NCBI RefSeq assembly: GCF_000972845.2
Contig: NC_040033.1
Location: 1,912,344-1,976,343 of the forward strand
Origin: Larimichthys crocea
Taxonomy: Eukaryota > Chordata > Actinopteri > Sciaenidae
Reading direction: 5' to 3'
DNA: 64,000 bases
Part shown: piece after piece, positions 12,201-27,200 of the stretch
Layout: every line of letters starts with the position of its first letter
How positions within the stretch are numbered: position 1 is the first letter of the stretch
Notes under the pieces: generated by a model
What the model saw: the letters and a program-made list of their open reading frames with translations, nothing else
What the model was told of the DNA's origin: nothing
Databases searched by the model: none
Translations under genes and position numbers: made by a program

Positions 12201-15200
12201 TCTGCAGGTTACAAAGAGTGTCTTTTCCCTCTTCTACGAGGATTAGCACATTCGCTTGCCCAGGCACTGAGGTGTGAGGGTTACATGTGGCTCAGCCGGG
12301 CTCAGGCTCAGACGTCTGAGATAAAAACAAAAAAGGGGAGAGAAAGAGCTGGGAGAGATAAAGTGGGGTTTTACCGACCTCCGGTGTCATCTCCTCTATG
12401 AAGTGAATGGTGTAATCTATGTTGAAGCGGATCACACGGCACAATGGGATCTGCGATGATGAAAGAAACAAGGAGGGGAGAAGAAAGGACCGACCGACTC
12501 ATTACCATGGCGTTAGGCAGAGGTTACGGCTTCGCGAGGAAACTCATTAAAAGCTCATCTCGCCCGGCGTGGTGGGCGCAACCGCATGCACGTAAAGAAA
12601 AAGTATGTACACATGAGTAATCCCACTCTAACTCACTTTAAAGTGTCTAAACCTTTGGTCAATTAAAAACAGCCTGACGTGTACAAACAATCACATTCCT
12701 CCACACACACACACACACACTCTTGAAAATTAAGTAACTCAAATCTTGCTAAATAGATAAGCCTGCTCTTCTGTGTTTAATCTCCCTAGTTACACGGTCT
12801 TTGTTGTCTGAGAGCCGGGGGTCCATTTTAAGAGATTAACCTGAGAGCCACATTCATTCTTGCCCATCCCGGCGGCTAACTAGCAGGGGGGGTTAATATC
12901 AACCACGCTCCGAGGTTCCTTAATCCCCCTCCGCGCTGCCACGAAGCGTTTACCCCGGCTTTTAACAAGGGCTGTTTAAATTATCCAGTTCAAATCACGC
13001 CCTTAATCCTCGGGGCTCTTTTTCAAGCTCGACGGATATTGACCAAGTAGTTTGTTATTCAAACATGCAGGGGGAAGAGCGCACACGCATGCAGCCGAGC
13101 GCCGACGGACGCAAGGACAGCAGCACGCAGAAATATTCGCACTTTGAACACATTTTCTAAAAAAAAGGTCCCCTATCGATCTCTCGCCCCCTTTAAACAC
13201 CACCCTCCTCCTCCGCCTCCTCTGGGATAAAAGTGAGGCACAGCCTCGAGCGGCTGCAGGAAGAGACGGTCCTTTTAAGTCGTGACCTCTCTAATGTCTG
13301 ACAGTCACTGATGGGGGCTTCAAAAAGTGAGGCAGAGGACTCCGCGACAAGGTCAAGCGAGCGGCGAGAGGAGCACTTTGTCCAGGCGACAAAGAAGCCG
13401 ACGCGAAAAGCCGAGGAGAGGATTTTATTTTTTTATTTTTTTCACTCAGCCGCTGGCCTACTGTAAATTATACGTGTGGAGGACGGGGATCATGTGAGGC
13501 CAGCACACAGCTTCACTAACTTTTATTGTTTGTTTTGAATCAACAAGGATTCAGACATGATGCACCCTGTTCGTTATTTTTGTTCCCTTTTTTTGAGAAA
13601 ATCGGCTGCGTTTATACGAACGAATATCAGTTTGCATGATCAAGGGTCATGACTGGGTCATGGATTCAAGTAAATAAACTCTGTAGGATTACAGAGTTAA
13701 AATCTTTTCAGCACATCCACTGATTTATGTCAGAACACGCAGGACGACGTGCGATTTCTTTCTGAATTTTAAAAACACCAAAATTTTGACTGTTAAGCAC
13801 GTTAAAGTTTAAAGTCTGGCACATGTGATGTCTTCTACAGTTTTTCCCGCCCTGCGCAGCTGTAATTATTAAAAATTAATGCTGTGAAGGAGCTGTGAAA
13901 ACGTTTCGAACGTTTAGTTTGAACCTACGATGTATCTTTCAGAGCAACAGAAACAGAATTTAGTAAAACGCGATCAGCAGAACAGATCCAACCATTCCTA
14001 TCTTGTTTTATCACGCACACACACGTTTTGGAATATGAATTAAGTCTATAAAGACGCTGGAAGCAACCCGGTAAACTCTCAAGTTTAAACTCAATCTTGT
14101 GGTCACCTGCACCCAAACACACGATATGAAAGAAACTGCAAGGAAACACGTAAAGATTCTGTGGAGATTTGAACATTTTGTGGTGTAAAACTAACAAATC
14201 ATCACTCTTACGTTGGTGAGAGGCGTGTGGGAGAACAGAGAGAATCCCTCGAACAGATACTCGTGGTCGTCGTACTCGATCACCGTCGGCCTGTCGGTCT
14301 GTAACGGGAAAACAGCACTCAAACACACACACAGAGAGAGAGATGACTGTATTTGACACGAGTAAATGCAACTTTTTTTTATTTATAAAAAGAGACAAAG
14401 TCGTATATACCAAGAAGTTGGTGGGTGGAGACACGGTGATCCGGTAGTGGAACAGCTTTCCCGCGTTGTTGTTCATGGAGCGGCATTGTTTCACGGGCTG
14501 AAAGATGAGACACGTTAGAGATCCGCAATCTCGCTTTTTTATTCACTTTTAGGGTTGTAACCAATTAAGACGTTTACGGTCAAAAGATTTCCTCCTCTAA
14601 ACGGTTTAAATAAACTAAAAATAAACAATTTATAACCTAATCTTTAAGGCTAAAATATATGATCATTTCCAATAAAGCATAAAAACGGGCGTCCTCTTTA
14701 ATGACTACAGTCACGTGTCATATATACTGTATGAACCCATTAAAAGCAACTGATTGACGAACAATTTCCAGGTCAACCAAGTCCGTGACGAGCAATTAGC
14801 CGACTAATCGACTAACTAAGGGGACGAGCCGCGTTCATCCAAATAGATTTTTAGAAAACATAAAAACGACCTCCAAGTAACGTTTAAGTGCCTGTTTGTC
14901 TGCAGGCTGATGTTAATTTACCTCCATGAAAAATAGACACTCATTAAGGAATCCATGACCTTCATTGATCTCTACACTGATTGACTTTACCTCCTCGTAA
15001 ACAAGCCTCCCCGTCTCCTTAAACGGAGCTATTCTGCTTTTTTCAAGTGTCCGTGTCGGATAAACGAGGTCAAAGTTTTAAATAACGAGGTAAATGTATG
15101 GAAAAACGAGGTCAAAGTTTTAAATAACGAGGTAAATGTATGGAAAAGTGCAGCTGTAAACAGCAATGTGCCGAGTCACAGAGTTTATTGATTGGTAATC

Positions 15201-18200
15201 TGCAGAGTCAGCTGATAGGACGGCAAAGTTAGCCGCTACAGCTAACTTTCTAAAAGCTGCTAAAGTTAACTGGCTAACAGCTGCTACAGCTAACTGCCGG
15301 CTAAAGGCTGCTACAGCTAACTGGCTAAAAGCTGCTACAGCTAACTGGCTAACAGTTGCCACAGTTAACTTTCTAAAAGTTGCTATAGCTAACTGGCTAA
15401 AAGCTAACTGGCTTAAAGCTGCTACAGCTAACTGGCTAAAAGCTGCTACTACAGTTAACTGGCTAAAAGCTGCTACTACAGCTAACTGGCTTAAAGCTGC
15501 TACAGCTAACTGGCTAAAAACTGCTACTACAGCTAACTGGCTAAAAGCCGCTACAGCTAACTGGCTAAAAGCCGCTACAGCTAAGTGGCTAAAATCTGCT
15601 AAAGCTAACTTTCTAAAAGCTGCTACTACAGCTAACTGGCTAAAAGCTGCTAAAGCGAACTTTTTAAAAAGCTGCTGACGGCTAACTGGCTAAAGGCTGC
15701 TACCTAAACTAAATGGCTAAAAGCTGCTACTATACTAACTGCCAGCTAAAGGTTGCTAAGCTAACTTTCTAAAAGCTGCTACAGCTAACTGGCTAAAGCT
15801 GCTAAAGCTAATTGGCTAAAAGCTGCTACTATAGCTAACTGCCAGCTAAAGGTTGCTAAGCTAACTTTCTAAAGCTGCTACAGCTAACTGGCTAAAAGCT
15901 GCTACTACAGCTAACTGCCGGCTAAAGGCTGCTAAAGCTAACTTTGTAAAGCTGCTACGGCTAAACTGGCTAAAAGCTGCTACGGCTACTGGCTAAAAGC
16001 TGCTACGGCTAACTTTTAAAAGCGGCTACGGCTAACTGGCTAAAAGTTGCTACAACTAACTGGCTAAAAGTTTGCTACAGTAACTGGCTAAAAGCTGCTA
16101 CTACAGCTAACTGCCGGCTAAAGGCTGCTAAAGCTAACTTTGTAAAAGCTGCTAAAGCTAACTGGCTAAAGCTGCTATTACAGCTAACTGCCAGCAAGGC
16201 TGCTAAAGCTAACTTTTTAAAAGCTGCATACGGCTAACTGGCTAAAGGCTGCTACAACTAAATGGCAAAAGCTGCTACTAAACTAACTGCCAGCTAAAGG
16301 TTGCTAAGCTAACTTTCTAAAAGCTGCTACAGCTAACTGGCTAAAAGCTGCTACTATAGCTAACTGCCAGCTAAAGGTGCTAAGCATAACTTTTTAAAGC
16401 TGCTACAGTAACTGGCTAAAAGCTGCTACTACAGCTAACTGGCTAAAAGCTGCGACTACAGCTAACTACAGCTAAGGCTGGTAAAGCTAACTTTTTAAAA
16501 GCTGCTACGGCTAACTTTCTAAAGCTGCTACGGCTAACTGGCTAAAAGTTGCTACAACTAAACTGGCGCTAAAAGTTGCTACAGCTAACTGGCTAAAAGC
16601 TGCTACTACAGCAACTGCCGGCTAAGGCTGCTAAAGCTAACTTTGTAAAAGCTGCTACAGTTAACTGGCTAAAAGCGGCTACAGCTAACTGGCTAAAAGC
16701 TGCTACTATACTACTAACGGCCAGCTAAAGGTTGCTAAGCTAACTTTCTAAAAGCTGCTACAGTTAACTGGCTAAAAGTGCTACTATAGCTAACTGCCAG
16801 CTAAAGGTTGCTAAGCTAACTTTTTAAAAGCTGCTACAGCTAACTGGCTAAAGCTGCTAGGTAACTGCTAACTCACTACAGCTAACTGGCTAAAAGCTGC
16901 TACTACAGCTAACTACCAGCTAAAGGCTGTTAAAGCTAACTTTTTAAAAGCTGCTACGGCTAACTGGCTAAAGGCTGCTACAGCTAACTGGCTAAAAGCT
17001 GCTATAGCTAACTGCCAGCTAAAGGCTGCTAAAGCTACTTCCTAAAAGCTGCTAAGCTAATGCTAAAAGCTGCTAAGCTAACGGCCAGCTAAAGGCTGCT
17101 AAAGCGAACTTTTAAAAACTGCTACGGCTAACTGGCTAAAAGCTGCTATAGCTAACTGCCAGCTAAAGGTGCTAAAGCTAACTTCTAAAAGGCTACACAG
17201 CTAACTGGCTAAAAGCTGCTACTATACTAACTGCCAGCTAAAGGCTGCTAAGCTAACTTTTAAAAACTGCTACGGCTAACTGGCTAAAAGCGCTATAGCT
17301 AACTGCCAGCTAAAGGCTGCTAAGCTAACTTTCTAACAGTTGCTACAGCTAACTGGCTAACAGCTGCTACTATAGCTAACTGCCAGCTAAAGGCTGCTAC
17401 AGCTAAATGGCTAAGCTGCTACAGCACAGCTAACTGTCGGCTAAAGGCTGCTACAGCTAACGGCTAAAAGCTGTTAAGCTAACTGGCTAAAAGCTGCCAG
17501 TACTGCTAAAAAAGTAAAGCCATTGTCCGTCAACTGAAAGTTGAAGCGAAGCAGTTTTCTCAATAAAATATGATCCAGTTTAACAAAATATGTGAATATA
17601 TATTATATAAACTGTCCTTATTCTAACTCGTGGTTGCTAGACAGCTAATTAATCAAATTCGGTGCACAACATTGTCCGAGCTTGTTATTGCGTGCAGGAA
17701 AAGTAAAGGGGATAGAAAGAGGACATAGTATAATTATGTCCTAATAAATGGACATGATTATTTTAGGGATAATGAAGCATCTCGGAGCCGTGTCGCTGAA
17801 TGTGCTGAAACCAGAAAATCTGAGCACCTGGTGAGATAATCACTGAGTCACCGGTACAGATGACTCTCCTGTCTAATCCTTAAAGATGAAAATCATCACT
17901 TCTTTTTGGGGGGATGAGGGATGATGAAATCTTGTGTCTCTTTAATATAATTCAAAAACGGCCAGTGTACAGAGAATACATTTAGGCTGAGCAGAATAAT
18001 GTCCTTGCCCCTCCGTGCAAGGTTATGAAAGGGTGATTTATTCACGGCGTGTCATACTCCTCCCCCGGGTAGATGCTGTGGCGGATCCCTGTACGTCTGG
18101 CCTTGGCACTGCACTTACACAAGGGACCATCATTCATCTGGACAGAAAGAAAATAAGTAAATCAGACACAACTGCTTCACTGCCATGTATAGCACGTGGT

Positions 18201-21200
18201 GGTGGGGGAGCTGCTGAACATCTCGAAAGTGCTGACCTTTATTCTTTCACTGTTTTTCCTGTTTGATCGCTGCTGTTCAGTTTGAAACCTTTATTGACAT
18301 TTTATGCATTTCAAACAGTTTGGAAATTACATTTGCTTGGGGAAAAAGTAAAAACTCTTCAATAACCGTCAAACACTTGTTTTCCTCCTCCTTCCACTTT
18401 ATAGTTAGAATGCCAGAGCACAAAGTGCCTCGTCTACTGAAGAAAGGATTTCCAATATTTACCAGAACGGCTTCAAAAGCTCACGGAGAGGAGGGGCTGA
18501 ACTCGGCGCTCTCGATCCATAAGTTGTAAATAGAATTAAAACCACCGATATTAGATATGTAGCTACTTTAAGAATACATTGGCAATGATTTCCCAACATA
18601 CGAGGCAGAGGTGTGTGTTCAAGTTTTCTATAAAATCCAGTTAAACTACAAGAACAAGCATGAATTTAATGAATTTTGTTAATTATTTGGCCATTCTGTG
18701 CAAGTCTGAAGTCCCAATATGAATATATCTCACAGGAATGTTACTTTTTTAATAGTTTACACAAAAAAATTTTAGATTTATTTTTTAAGGGACATTTAAT
18801 ATCAACAGAGAATCGGCTGGTCTCGTCTATTGCAGATGCACACTTCATGGCTTGGTGGAAACAGACTTACATTTTTCAAAGTGTTTTGTTTTTTCATTCT
18901 TTTAAAATCATCTTATAAAAACTGCTCAGGGCTGACAGAGTTACAGCAGCTTATGTGGCAAACGCTTGATTTTTTTAAAAAACTTGTTCCTTTTTATTGG
19001 CATAATTTAAATCTGTGTTTGAATTCTATGTTTTAATCTCCTGAAGTGGATTATATATTTATTTCAGCACCATGCAGTGTTCCAATAGTGTGCCAGAAGG
19101 TCATAATTATTAAGATTATTATATACTGCCATCGCTGTTATATTCTGTTCTGTTTCTGGTTCAGACTGGTCACTGCTCTATATTAAAATACCAACTTTGT
19201 CAGCTTGTGGCAATGTGGTACACATACGGTATATTTGTACTCTGTGTACTTAATGTATCACTATCCAGGGAAGTATTATTTTTTATACGCTGGGTCACAT
19301 GGTGAAGGGAGGCAGCGATCAGCAGTGAAAGTGGCCATTGGACTCATTTTGTGTTTTATGAACTTAATGAGAAGCAACAGCTTCTGAGGAGTAGGAGAAC
19401 TGGTGAATCTCACAAAGTCACTTTAGAGAAAACGCCGATACCTGAATAAACAGCCAAAGCAGGGTGATGGAGGCAGTGAGTAAACTGACTGACTGAGTTC
19501 GGTTTCGGTTTGAGAGTAATGCTGAAAAGAAAAGACAACTTACAGACAGTAATTGTAGTGTGTGCAGTAATATCGTAGATTAGGATGCAAATCGTCGTCG
19601 TACATTTCGATCGTTGACCGGCGAACCGTGAGGCTCGTGAAGATAGAAAAGAGAACAAACACAAAGTTTGGTTTTCTAACATACAAGTTACATGAGACCG
19701 ACACTGCCCCGGGTCGTTGTACCACAGCCTCCTCGTGCAGGCGGTCGGGGTGAGCTTTTTTTCTCTGATCTCCGGCAATGACATCGAAAACTTCTGAGTC
19801 CAAGAGCTGCGGGGCAGGTGGCTTCTTCTCGCCGTCTGACTCACAGTCTGACTCACTGCTGCTGTCCATCTGGAAAACCCAAAAGGGCAGAAAAAAAGTC
19901 CACAATCATCAGAACATCACCAGGCCGAGGGAGGTCCGCGTTCGTCTGCTCGGCTGTGCCCTCACAGAGAATTAAAACACATTATCCGTATTATAACATT
20001 ATAACAACATTATAGTATGTAATTATCCGCAGAGGGAGAAGTTTCAGATCTGTTACCACTGCAGACTAACATCGTCACTCTGCTTTCTTGATTCCCCTCA
20101 CACTTACCAAAAATTTAACCCCCACACCGAATGTGGATTTAATTACCAGTGTGCTGTTTATTTGTGATTCTTAGCTAAGCAAAGCGCTTCAATTATTATT
20201 GGCCTGACTGTGAAGTCAGTGCCTGGAGCAACATATTTAGCAATTAGATCTCCCTGAGCGAGATTTATGTTATCCGCGGTGCTGAAAGAGACAATCAGGC
20301 TGACAGCCCCGCAGATAACATCATAAACACTTGAACTTAATCTTCAGCCTCAGCCCAACGCGCCGCTGAGAACACAGCAACTTTGTATGCATACAATTAA
20401 GAAGATTGTAAACAAATGTATTAGCGGTTCACATATTGTCATTATTCGGGCTGTTCAACAACTTGCACGTGATTATTAAAACCCACCTGGGTCCTCATCC
20501 AGTTTTGGTCTTGGGTGGGTCCCCACTTGGGTCGAGCCTCCTTTCGCTCGCTCCTGCCTCTTCACCAGCTTCCTCGAAGCGCTCGTAGAGGTCCGCAGCT
20601 TACTGGTGCCCACCAGGTCGAGTCTCCCTGAACAGGTTGAAACAGAAACAACATGACTCTCAAGTGTCCTCGAATGAACGTCGAGTGTCGAGAAATCCTT
20701 GATTTGAGTAAAGCGATTCATCAGATCTGGCACGTGGAATTAGCGGCATCTAGCGGTGAGTTTCAGACTGCGACCGACTGAAAACCCACAAACGTCTCCC
20801 TCTCGGTTCAAGCATGAAGGAGAAACTACACAGGTGACATAAACATAATAATTTCTTATTTTTAGGTGATTCTACACTAAGAAAACATAGTTATGAAGAT
20901 GATAGGTCATGTGACACCCTGGACCGTTATGAATATAACTCGTCAGCTCTGTCAACATAAAGCTGGCAGCGAGGCCGGTCCAATAATTTAATGTACATGT
21001 GTGAGAGCCAAAATGATTTCCGTGACTGTGCTTAAATTTAATTTATGGCGCTGTCGGACTGTTTAGTACAGGTGCTTGCCTCCCTTTGTGGAAGCAAGCA
21101 GAAGAGCGTGAACTGTTTTTCTGAACGCAGTGAAGCGCCAGCAAATGCAGACTGAAGCAGAACATTTCATTACATAGAAACATGCTGTGTATTTAAGTTT

Positions 21201-24200
21201 AGATTCTTCCAACTCTTTTTCTGGAGTTATTGGAAATGTTTAGGTTCTCAAACTGTTTGGTACATGGAGGAATCTGTGAATGAAAACTATCAAATCTTTT
21301 AAAATGTGTTTTTGCCTTTCCTGTAATTCCTGATTGTCACAGTCGGAAACAATCCAACACAGCCACGAGTGGAATCGAATGTGGGGTTTGATCGAATGTC
21401 AGTGTTATGAATAAAGCTTCAAACTATCTCTGTGACTGTTTTTATGTTTTCTTTTAAAAAGGTCCACTGTTCAATAAATCAAAAGAACTTAACACCATCA
21501 AGCTAATTAACAGTCCTCCAGCTTGACATCCCGTCATATAAGTCAATTAAGGCCAAATAATGCGACTATAAGAGATACGATACAGTATGATACGACTTTA
21601 ATGATCCCACACCTAGGGCTGCCACAACGATTATTTTGATCGTCGACAATCACCGATTATTTTCGATTAGTCGACAATCGATCATACGTAACTTGACTGT
21701 AAAACATACAGCGTATCGCACCAGCTTGCAGCTGACAGATCATTAGCCTTCAGCTTGAAGTATGAGCTACCTGAAAATAAAACAATTAAGATGATAGCTC
21801 ATTAACCCGTTAAGAGAGAACGGCCCCGGGAAACGGCGAGGTCCGGGCAGGCGAGCCTTTCCAAGCCGACCCAGAAGCCACTGCTGGGAGGGCCAGCCAG
21901 CACCGGGAAGAGGTCCCACGAGGGGATCCTGCCTCACGTGCAGCCGTCCCTGACCCGAGTTTGATGTCCCCTGGGCAGCAGATGCGCGGAAGTTGGGGAA
22001 AAATCGCGTGATGGTTAAATTGCAACCACCGCCCGGAATTCACGGGGATTCACTGAAGTTGCGTTGAAGTTGCAAATCGCAACATCGTGAATTCCTGGAG
22101 GGTCTGTGTTATGGTATCATACGGTACAGTCAGGCCTGACGCCGATTACCACTACTGCCCATGTGCGTAGGTGTGTGTGTGACAGAAAGGCAGACGCGGC
22201 AGTGGAAGCTGCAGCCGCAGTTTCGAGAGAAAAGAAAAAAAAAAAAACGATTTGTCACTACTAAGTTTAGTTGTCGACGATTTTTGTTCGTCGACATAAT
22301 CGTGACTAATCGTGGCAGCCCTACCCAACACAGGAAATGCAGAACTTGCCACAGCAGCTCGTATCACAAGATGAGAATGACTTGTGAATAATAAATATAC
22401 AGAAAAGTCCTGAAGTCATGCTGGAGTTAAAGAGTCTGACGGCTGTTGGAAATGAAGGATCGTGGTAAGGCTCTTCGTCTCCGCTCTTGCAGCTGAAGGA
22501 GCTGCTTAAGGCTTGAGATGATTTCCCCATCTCTCAAATATGAAAAGATTTTTTCTTTCGTTTGTATGAGTGATTGTGTGCACAGAACATAAAGGTGACT
22601 TTAAAAAGGAGCATATATTCGAACTCAAGCTCATTCCTCACCTTGAAACCTGTTAAAATTCAGCCCCTCCAATCTTTTGAGACTCTCTGTGATCGTTCAA
22701 GAGGAGCGAGAAATAAAAGACATAAAATGTGGCGCTGTCTCGACATTTACCTACCTTCACTCGGGTTTTACTGAAGAACAGGTCACGGTCTCGGATAGAA
22801 TGAGTAATTTGCGGACCCCCCAAAAAAAGTAGCTGATGACAGGCGAAGCAAGCACTAAGAGAGTACCGGTAAAGGTCAGAGTTGTAGAGAGGAAAGAAAG
22901 ACAGTTGGCACTATCCGGAAGATCCAAAGACTTTAGGGAAGCGTTTTAGAGGCCAGGTGGTGATTTGCAAGTGCGAGAGAGGCGCTTTTTTGGGGGGGCA
23001 AGCTCGCTATTAACTGAAAGGCTTGAAAAACGTCAGCAGTGGAGAGCGGCTAATCCAACTTTTAACTGCAACAGCAGACAAAATTGAAAGAAAGGCAGAC
23101 AGAAGATTAGGAAGTTTCCCTTTGCCAGTCAGTTTATAAAACGACATAAAGCAGTCTGTGCTCCAGCGTTAATGGGCCGTTTAATCTCCTTAAAACAAAC
23201 GGCAGCAACATTTGCGCGCCTGTGGACTCCAAGAGCATAATAACAGTTATATATTACGACAAAACAATTAGCAAATGAGCAAAGGTTGGAGAGAATTAAG
23301 ACAAAAGTGCCAACGTACACTTGGTCCATGGGGTCATTGGAGTAGTAGTTCTCAGCATGCGTGCACGCGGATCCAGGCTGGTTTCAGCAGCTCTTCTTCT
23401 CTTCTCCTCGTCGCCCTCTCCTTCTCCGTCTCCTTCCCCTCCCTGTCCGAACGTCCCGCTCCCTCTCTCGCTCGCGGTCCCTCTCGGCGAGCGCTCCTCG
23501 GAGTCTCTGCTCCTGACGGAGGAGTAGCTGGCTCTCTGCTCAGGCCGAGGTGCTCTCCGACCGCCTGTTCCCGCTCCTCCTCCCAGCGGCCACGTTTGCG
23601 GTCTCTGCTCGACGACCGGCTGCAAGACGAAGATTAAAAAGAGTCCAGTTAGGAGAGACGGAGGCGACGAGCACCGCCAGTTATCATGTGTCCGAAAGGT
23701 TAGGATGGAATTATGTCACCTGAGCGATCCCGAAGATAAACACCACGAGATATGACAAATCAAATCCAAATCACACCACCGACTGTCTCTGCACTGACTA
23801 GATACATTTAACATAAATCTGTTATTGGGGTTCCCAGGTGACCTGGGTGGAGCAGAACATATCGCCTATCAATAAAATAAATATATACAAACATAAGCAT
23901 GTGTAATACTGAGTGAGGACACTATGTTAAGGTATATGCATGATATGTACTAACAATATCTGTGCTTTTATTCTGAAGATAACACGGTATATGTAGTAAA
24001 TTACAGGGGGTGATGACGGGAAACTGACTATCCAGGTTTTGGAAACTCGACCTGCGCCGTCTCTTGTAAATCCTCCAGTTTTATGGCAGTGTGACTCATG
24101 CTTCAAATATTTCACAAATTATGATAAACGACGACACACAACACTACAGGATAGAGCAGCGTGTGCAGTATTCATGAACAGTGTACTTCATTTGGTTTTC

Positions 24201-27200
24201 GTTTTTCTGAGCGGGAGTTTTGTTTTTTTGGACAAAGGTTTCTAGTTTATTAAATAAATACAACAAATACACAGATGTGTACTTTATTTCTCACTGAGTA
24301 TTCAGAAATAGAACATATGGGAAGAAAATGCATATATAATGTGGCTGCGGTTGTATAACGCAGAGATATTTATCAAACTCCTGAACTTAAAACCTGCATT
24401 AAATAAATATAATAGCCGTGTACCTTCGAGGCTCTTTCGTGTCGTCGTCGGGCGACTGCGACCTCCGACCTCTCTGTGTCATACTCTCCCGTGAACAAAC
24501 ACACACAGGGTTGTAAGAACTTCTTCAAGCGTGGATCTCTTTCAGGAGAGTTGCCCTCTTTAACGTACCTGCTGCGATCTCTGCTCGGTGTCTGGGAGGA
24601 GTCGGCCTCTGTCGTACTCGGACCTGTAACGTCCGCCCTCCGCCTGCCTCGTCGGTCCGGACTCCTTCCGCGGTCCTTCCTCTCTCCGGGAAATTTCCAT
24701 TTATGCTTATCGCCGTGGCTAACCGTAGCCGTAGGCCTCTGCCTGTGGTCGTCGTGGCGGTACCCCTTTCCGGAGACCTCCTGTTGTCCATGGGCTTCTC
24801 GTACTTGTACTGCCCCCCCGTGCCTGAAGCCGTGGTCTGGTTTGAACGAGCTGGGGCTCTGAGTGTACCCAGGGTTGAAGGTTGGAGGAGGGAAAGGAGG
24901 GTGGGGAGGATGGGGGTAGTTCATGGAGTATGGAGGGTGGTAGCCATAGACTGAGAAGCTATGGGGGGAGGCATGGGTGGGTGTGGGTAGTGGTGGGGCG
25001 GCACAGGAGGCATCATGTAAGGTGGTAGGCATCTGAGCAGACACCTGAGACCCCGGGGTGGGACCTCCTGTGGAGCTGGGAAGGGGCGAGGTGGAAAGTT
25101 AGGCGGGGGGTTCGGGAAGCCCTGTCGACCAGGGGGCTTAGGGAAGGCGGACGCACCGGGCACTGGTTGAGAAGCCGGGAGTCTGGGACGGTGCTGGCGG
25201 AGGGTAATGCATGAAGTCAGATGCGAGGGCATGTATCCGCTGTTGCCATGGGTAGCTTCGAGCCGGGGGGAGTCGGGGAATCTAGTGGTACGGGGGAACG
25301 GGAGGCTGGGGAGCGGCGGCCTCAGGTTGGTGGGTGGTAGTTTTGTGGGGCCATGCTGACCCGGGGGCATCCCTCCTCTGGGACCACCTCGGTCCTGATG
25401 GAAAGACATGACTGGGACAAGACAAACAATCCAGTTCAAATCGACGTCACACATGAAAATAAAACAACACCTGGGTCAAAGTTTTGACTTCTTTAGATTA
25501 TTTTATATTTGCAGTAACAATTACTGTGCATATTAATTTTACCACGGCCACTTCAGTGCTCGTGTTGCACGTCTGCACACTGATCTGCTGTTTGTTTTTT
25601 CGTTTAGTTTGAAAGATACGCTGTCTGTGTAATAGTTTCTTTGTAATTTCTTTGTTTCAACCACTAGAGACGCTCAACCTCCCCCGCTTCTTAAACATAA
25701 GATACCCAGCTCCTTGTGATGCTAGACTTAACTTTACACCTCAACACAAGGTCAATGTGTAAAACACACCAACAGGGGGTCATCTTTGACCGTCGCGTGT
25801 AGATTGACCTTTTCGTCTCTGTTTCATTCTTCACCAGCAGCAGAGAATTTCCACAACATCTGTTTGTTGCGTTTCACTTCTGTAGAGTGTATTACACTTT
25901 TCTGCTGCTGTAACGAGTGAATTCCCGCCGTTGCGGGAATAACGTAAAAAAAGTATGATCTAAACTTTGTTTTTTAATTTTTTTAAATGTTAGTATTCTG
26001 CTCCATCATGTTTAAACGGATCACGGCCATTTCAGGGCTCGTTTGGCACGTCTGCACACAGTCTGTTTTTGTTTAGGTTGAAAAGATACTCTGTCTGTTT
26101 GTTGCGTTTCACTTCTTTAGCGTGTTATGGAGTTTTCTATCCTTACACGAGGTCACATGTGGGGCCTGAGGTCCTCAGCATATAGTTGTTTGTCTTTGGT
26201 TGGGAACAGTAGGGGCCAGTCTATCTCAACACTGTGGTGTCCAGGGTCACAGAGACTGTTGCTTGCCTTCATAGACATAATGGATAGCTTGTAGGGATGT
26301 AACGATGCATCGTGACACGATTAAAAATCGGTACAAATGCGTGACGACTCGCATCGGTTGACAGAAAAATGAATCTTGATTCTTGCGAATGCGAGAGAAG
26401 TAGGATATGTTCTTTTTCTTCTTTTTTTAAATTAGAAATAGGTTACTTTTTCTTAAAAAAAAGGCACTGGTTGTGGATTCATTGTTCAACGTCAGGCGTC
26501 AAGTCACATGACTCAACGTCACTAAGTAGAACAAGGGAAGACATGGCGACGGTAGAAAGTAGCTTTGAAACAGACGCACCGAGCAGTTTGAATCATTTAG
26601 ATTCCCTATATACACAAATACAACTCTGAGAAAAGGACAGACAAACCAAAAACAGCATGTAAATACTGCAAGAGACTGCAACATGCCAGCAGGCAACACG
26701 AGCAAACATGCAGCAGCAACACAGGCAACATGCAGCAGCATATCAGCCGCCACCACAGTGAGAAGCAAAGTAACGTTACGCCACCTCGAGAGCGAAAACT
26801 GCACGTTACAACCAGTTAACAGCAGTTTACCGTGAGAGTGTTCTAAAGAAAGGAGAATACTGTCATGTGTTTTGTTGTTAAGATGCAAGTTGCACTTTTT
26901 ATAAGAGAACACAAACTGTTTGAGAGTTCGGTAAAGAAAGCACCTGAGATCGTTTTCCTACAATAAAAAAGATCATTTTATTTGGTCAGAANNNNNNNNN
27001 NGTATGAACCCATTAAAAGCAACTGATTGACGAACAATTTCCAGGTCAACCAAGTCCGTGACGAGCAATTAGCCGACTAATCGACTAACTAAGGGGACGA
27101 GCCGCGTTCATTCGCCACCAAATAGATTTTTAGAAAACATAAAAACGACCTCCAAGTAACGTTTAAGTGCCTGTTTGTCTGCAGGCTGATGTTAATTTAC

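Larger units (their letters stand above)
14729..26991. repeat. overlap copy 1: end of contig A, same locus as 27002-40398
   Basis: From 14729 onward the sequence repeats at 27002 onward, in the same order, up to the gap at 26992. Contig B starts inside contig A, and contig A ends inside contig C. This is the pattern of two contigs that overlap but were placed end to end. Copy 1 has many single-base indels. Confidence 0.93.

Noticed and set aside
14540..14830. Degraded hAT element (TAGGGTTGTAACCAATTA ... CCGACTAATCGACTAA)
   Set aside because: Ends suggest hAT but do not match each other well and no target duplication was found; too weak to list as a feature.
15120..15362. 80-codon minus-strand frame with LAVAAFSQ repeats
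   Set aside because: Translation of the minisatellite; the 24-bp period keeps the frame open by chance.
15231..17511. CRISPR array
   Set aside because: No unique spacers between repeats; units are contiguous tandem repeats in a vertebrate intron.
14729..26991. Drosha pseudogene or paralogue
   Set aside because: Introns, transposons and minisatellite are shared too, and the copies meet at a gap in an end-overlap pattern, so an assembly duplicate is simpler.
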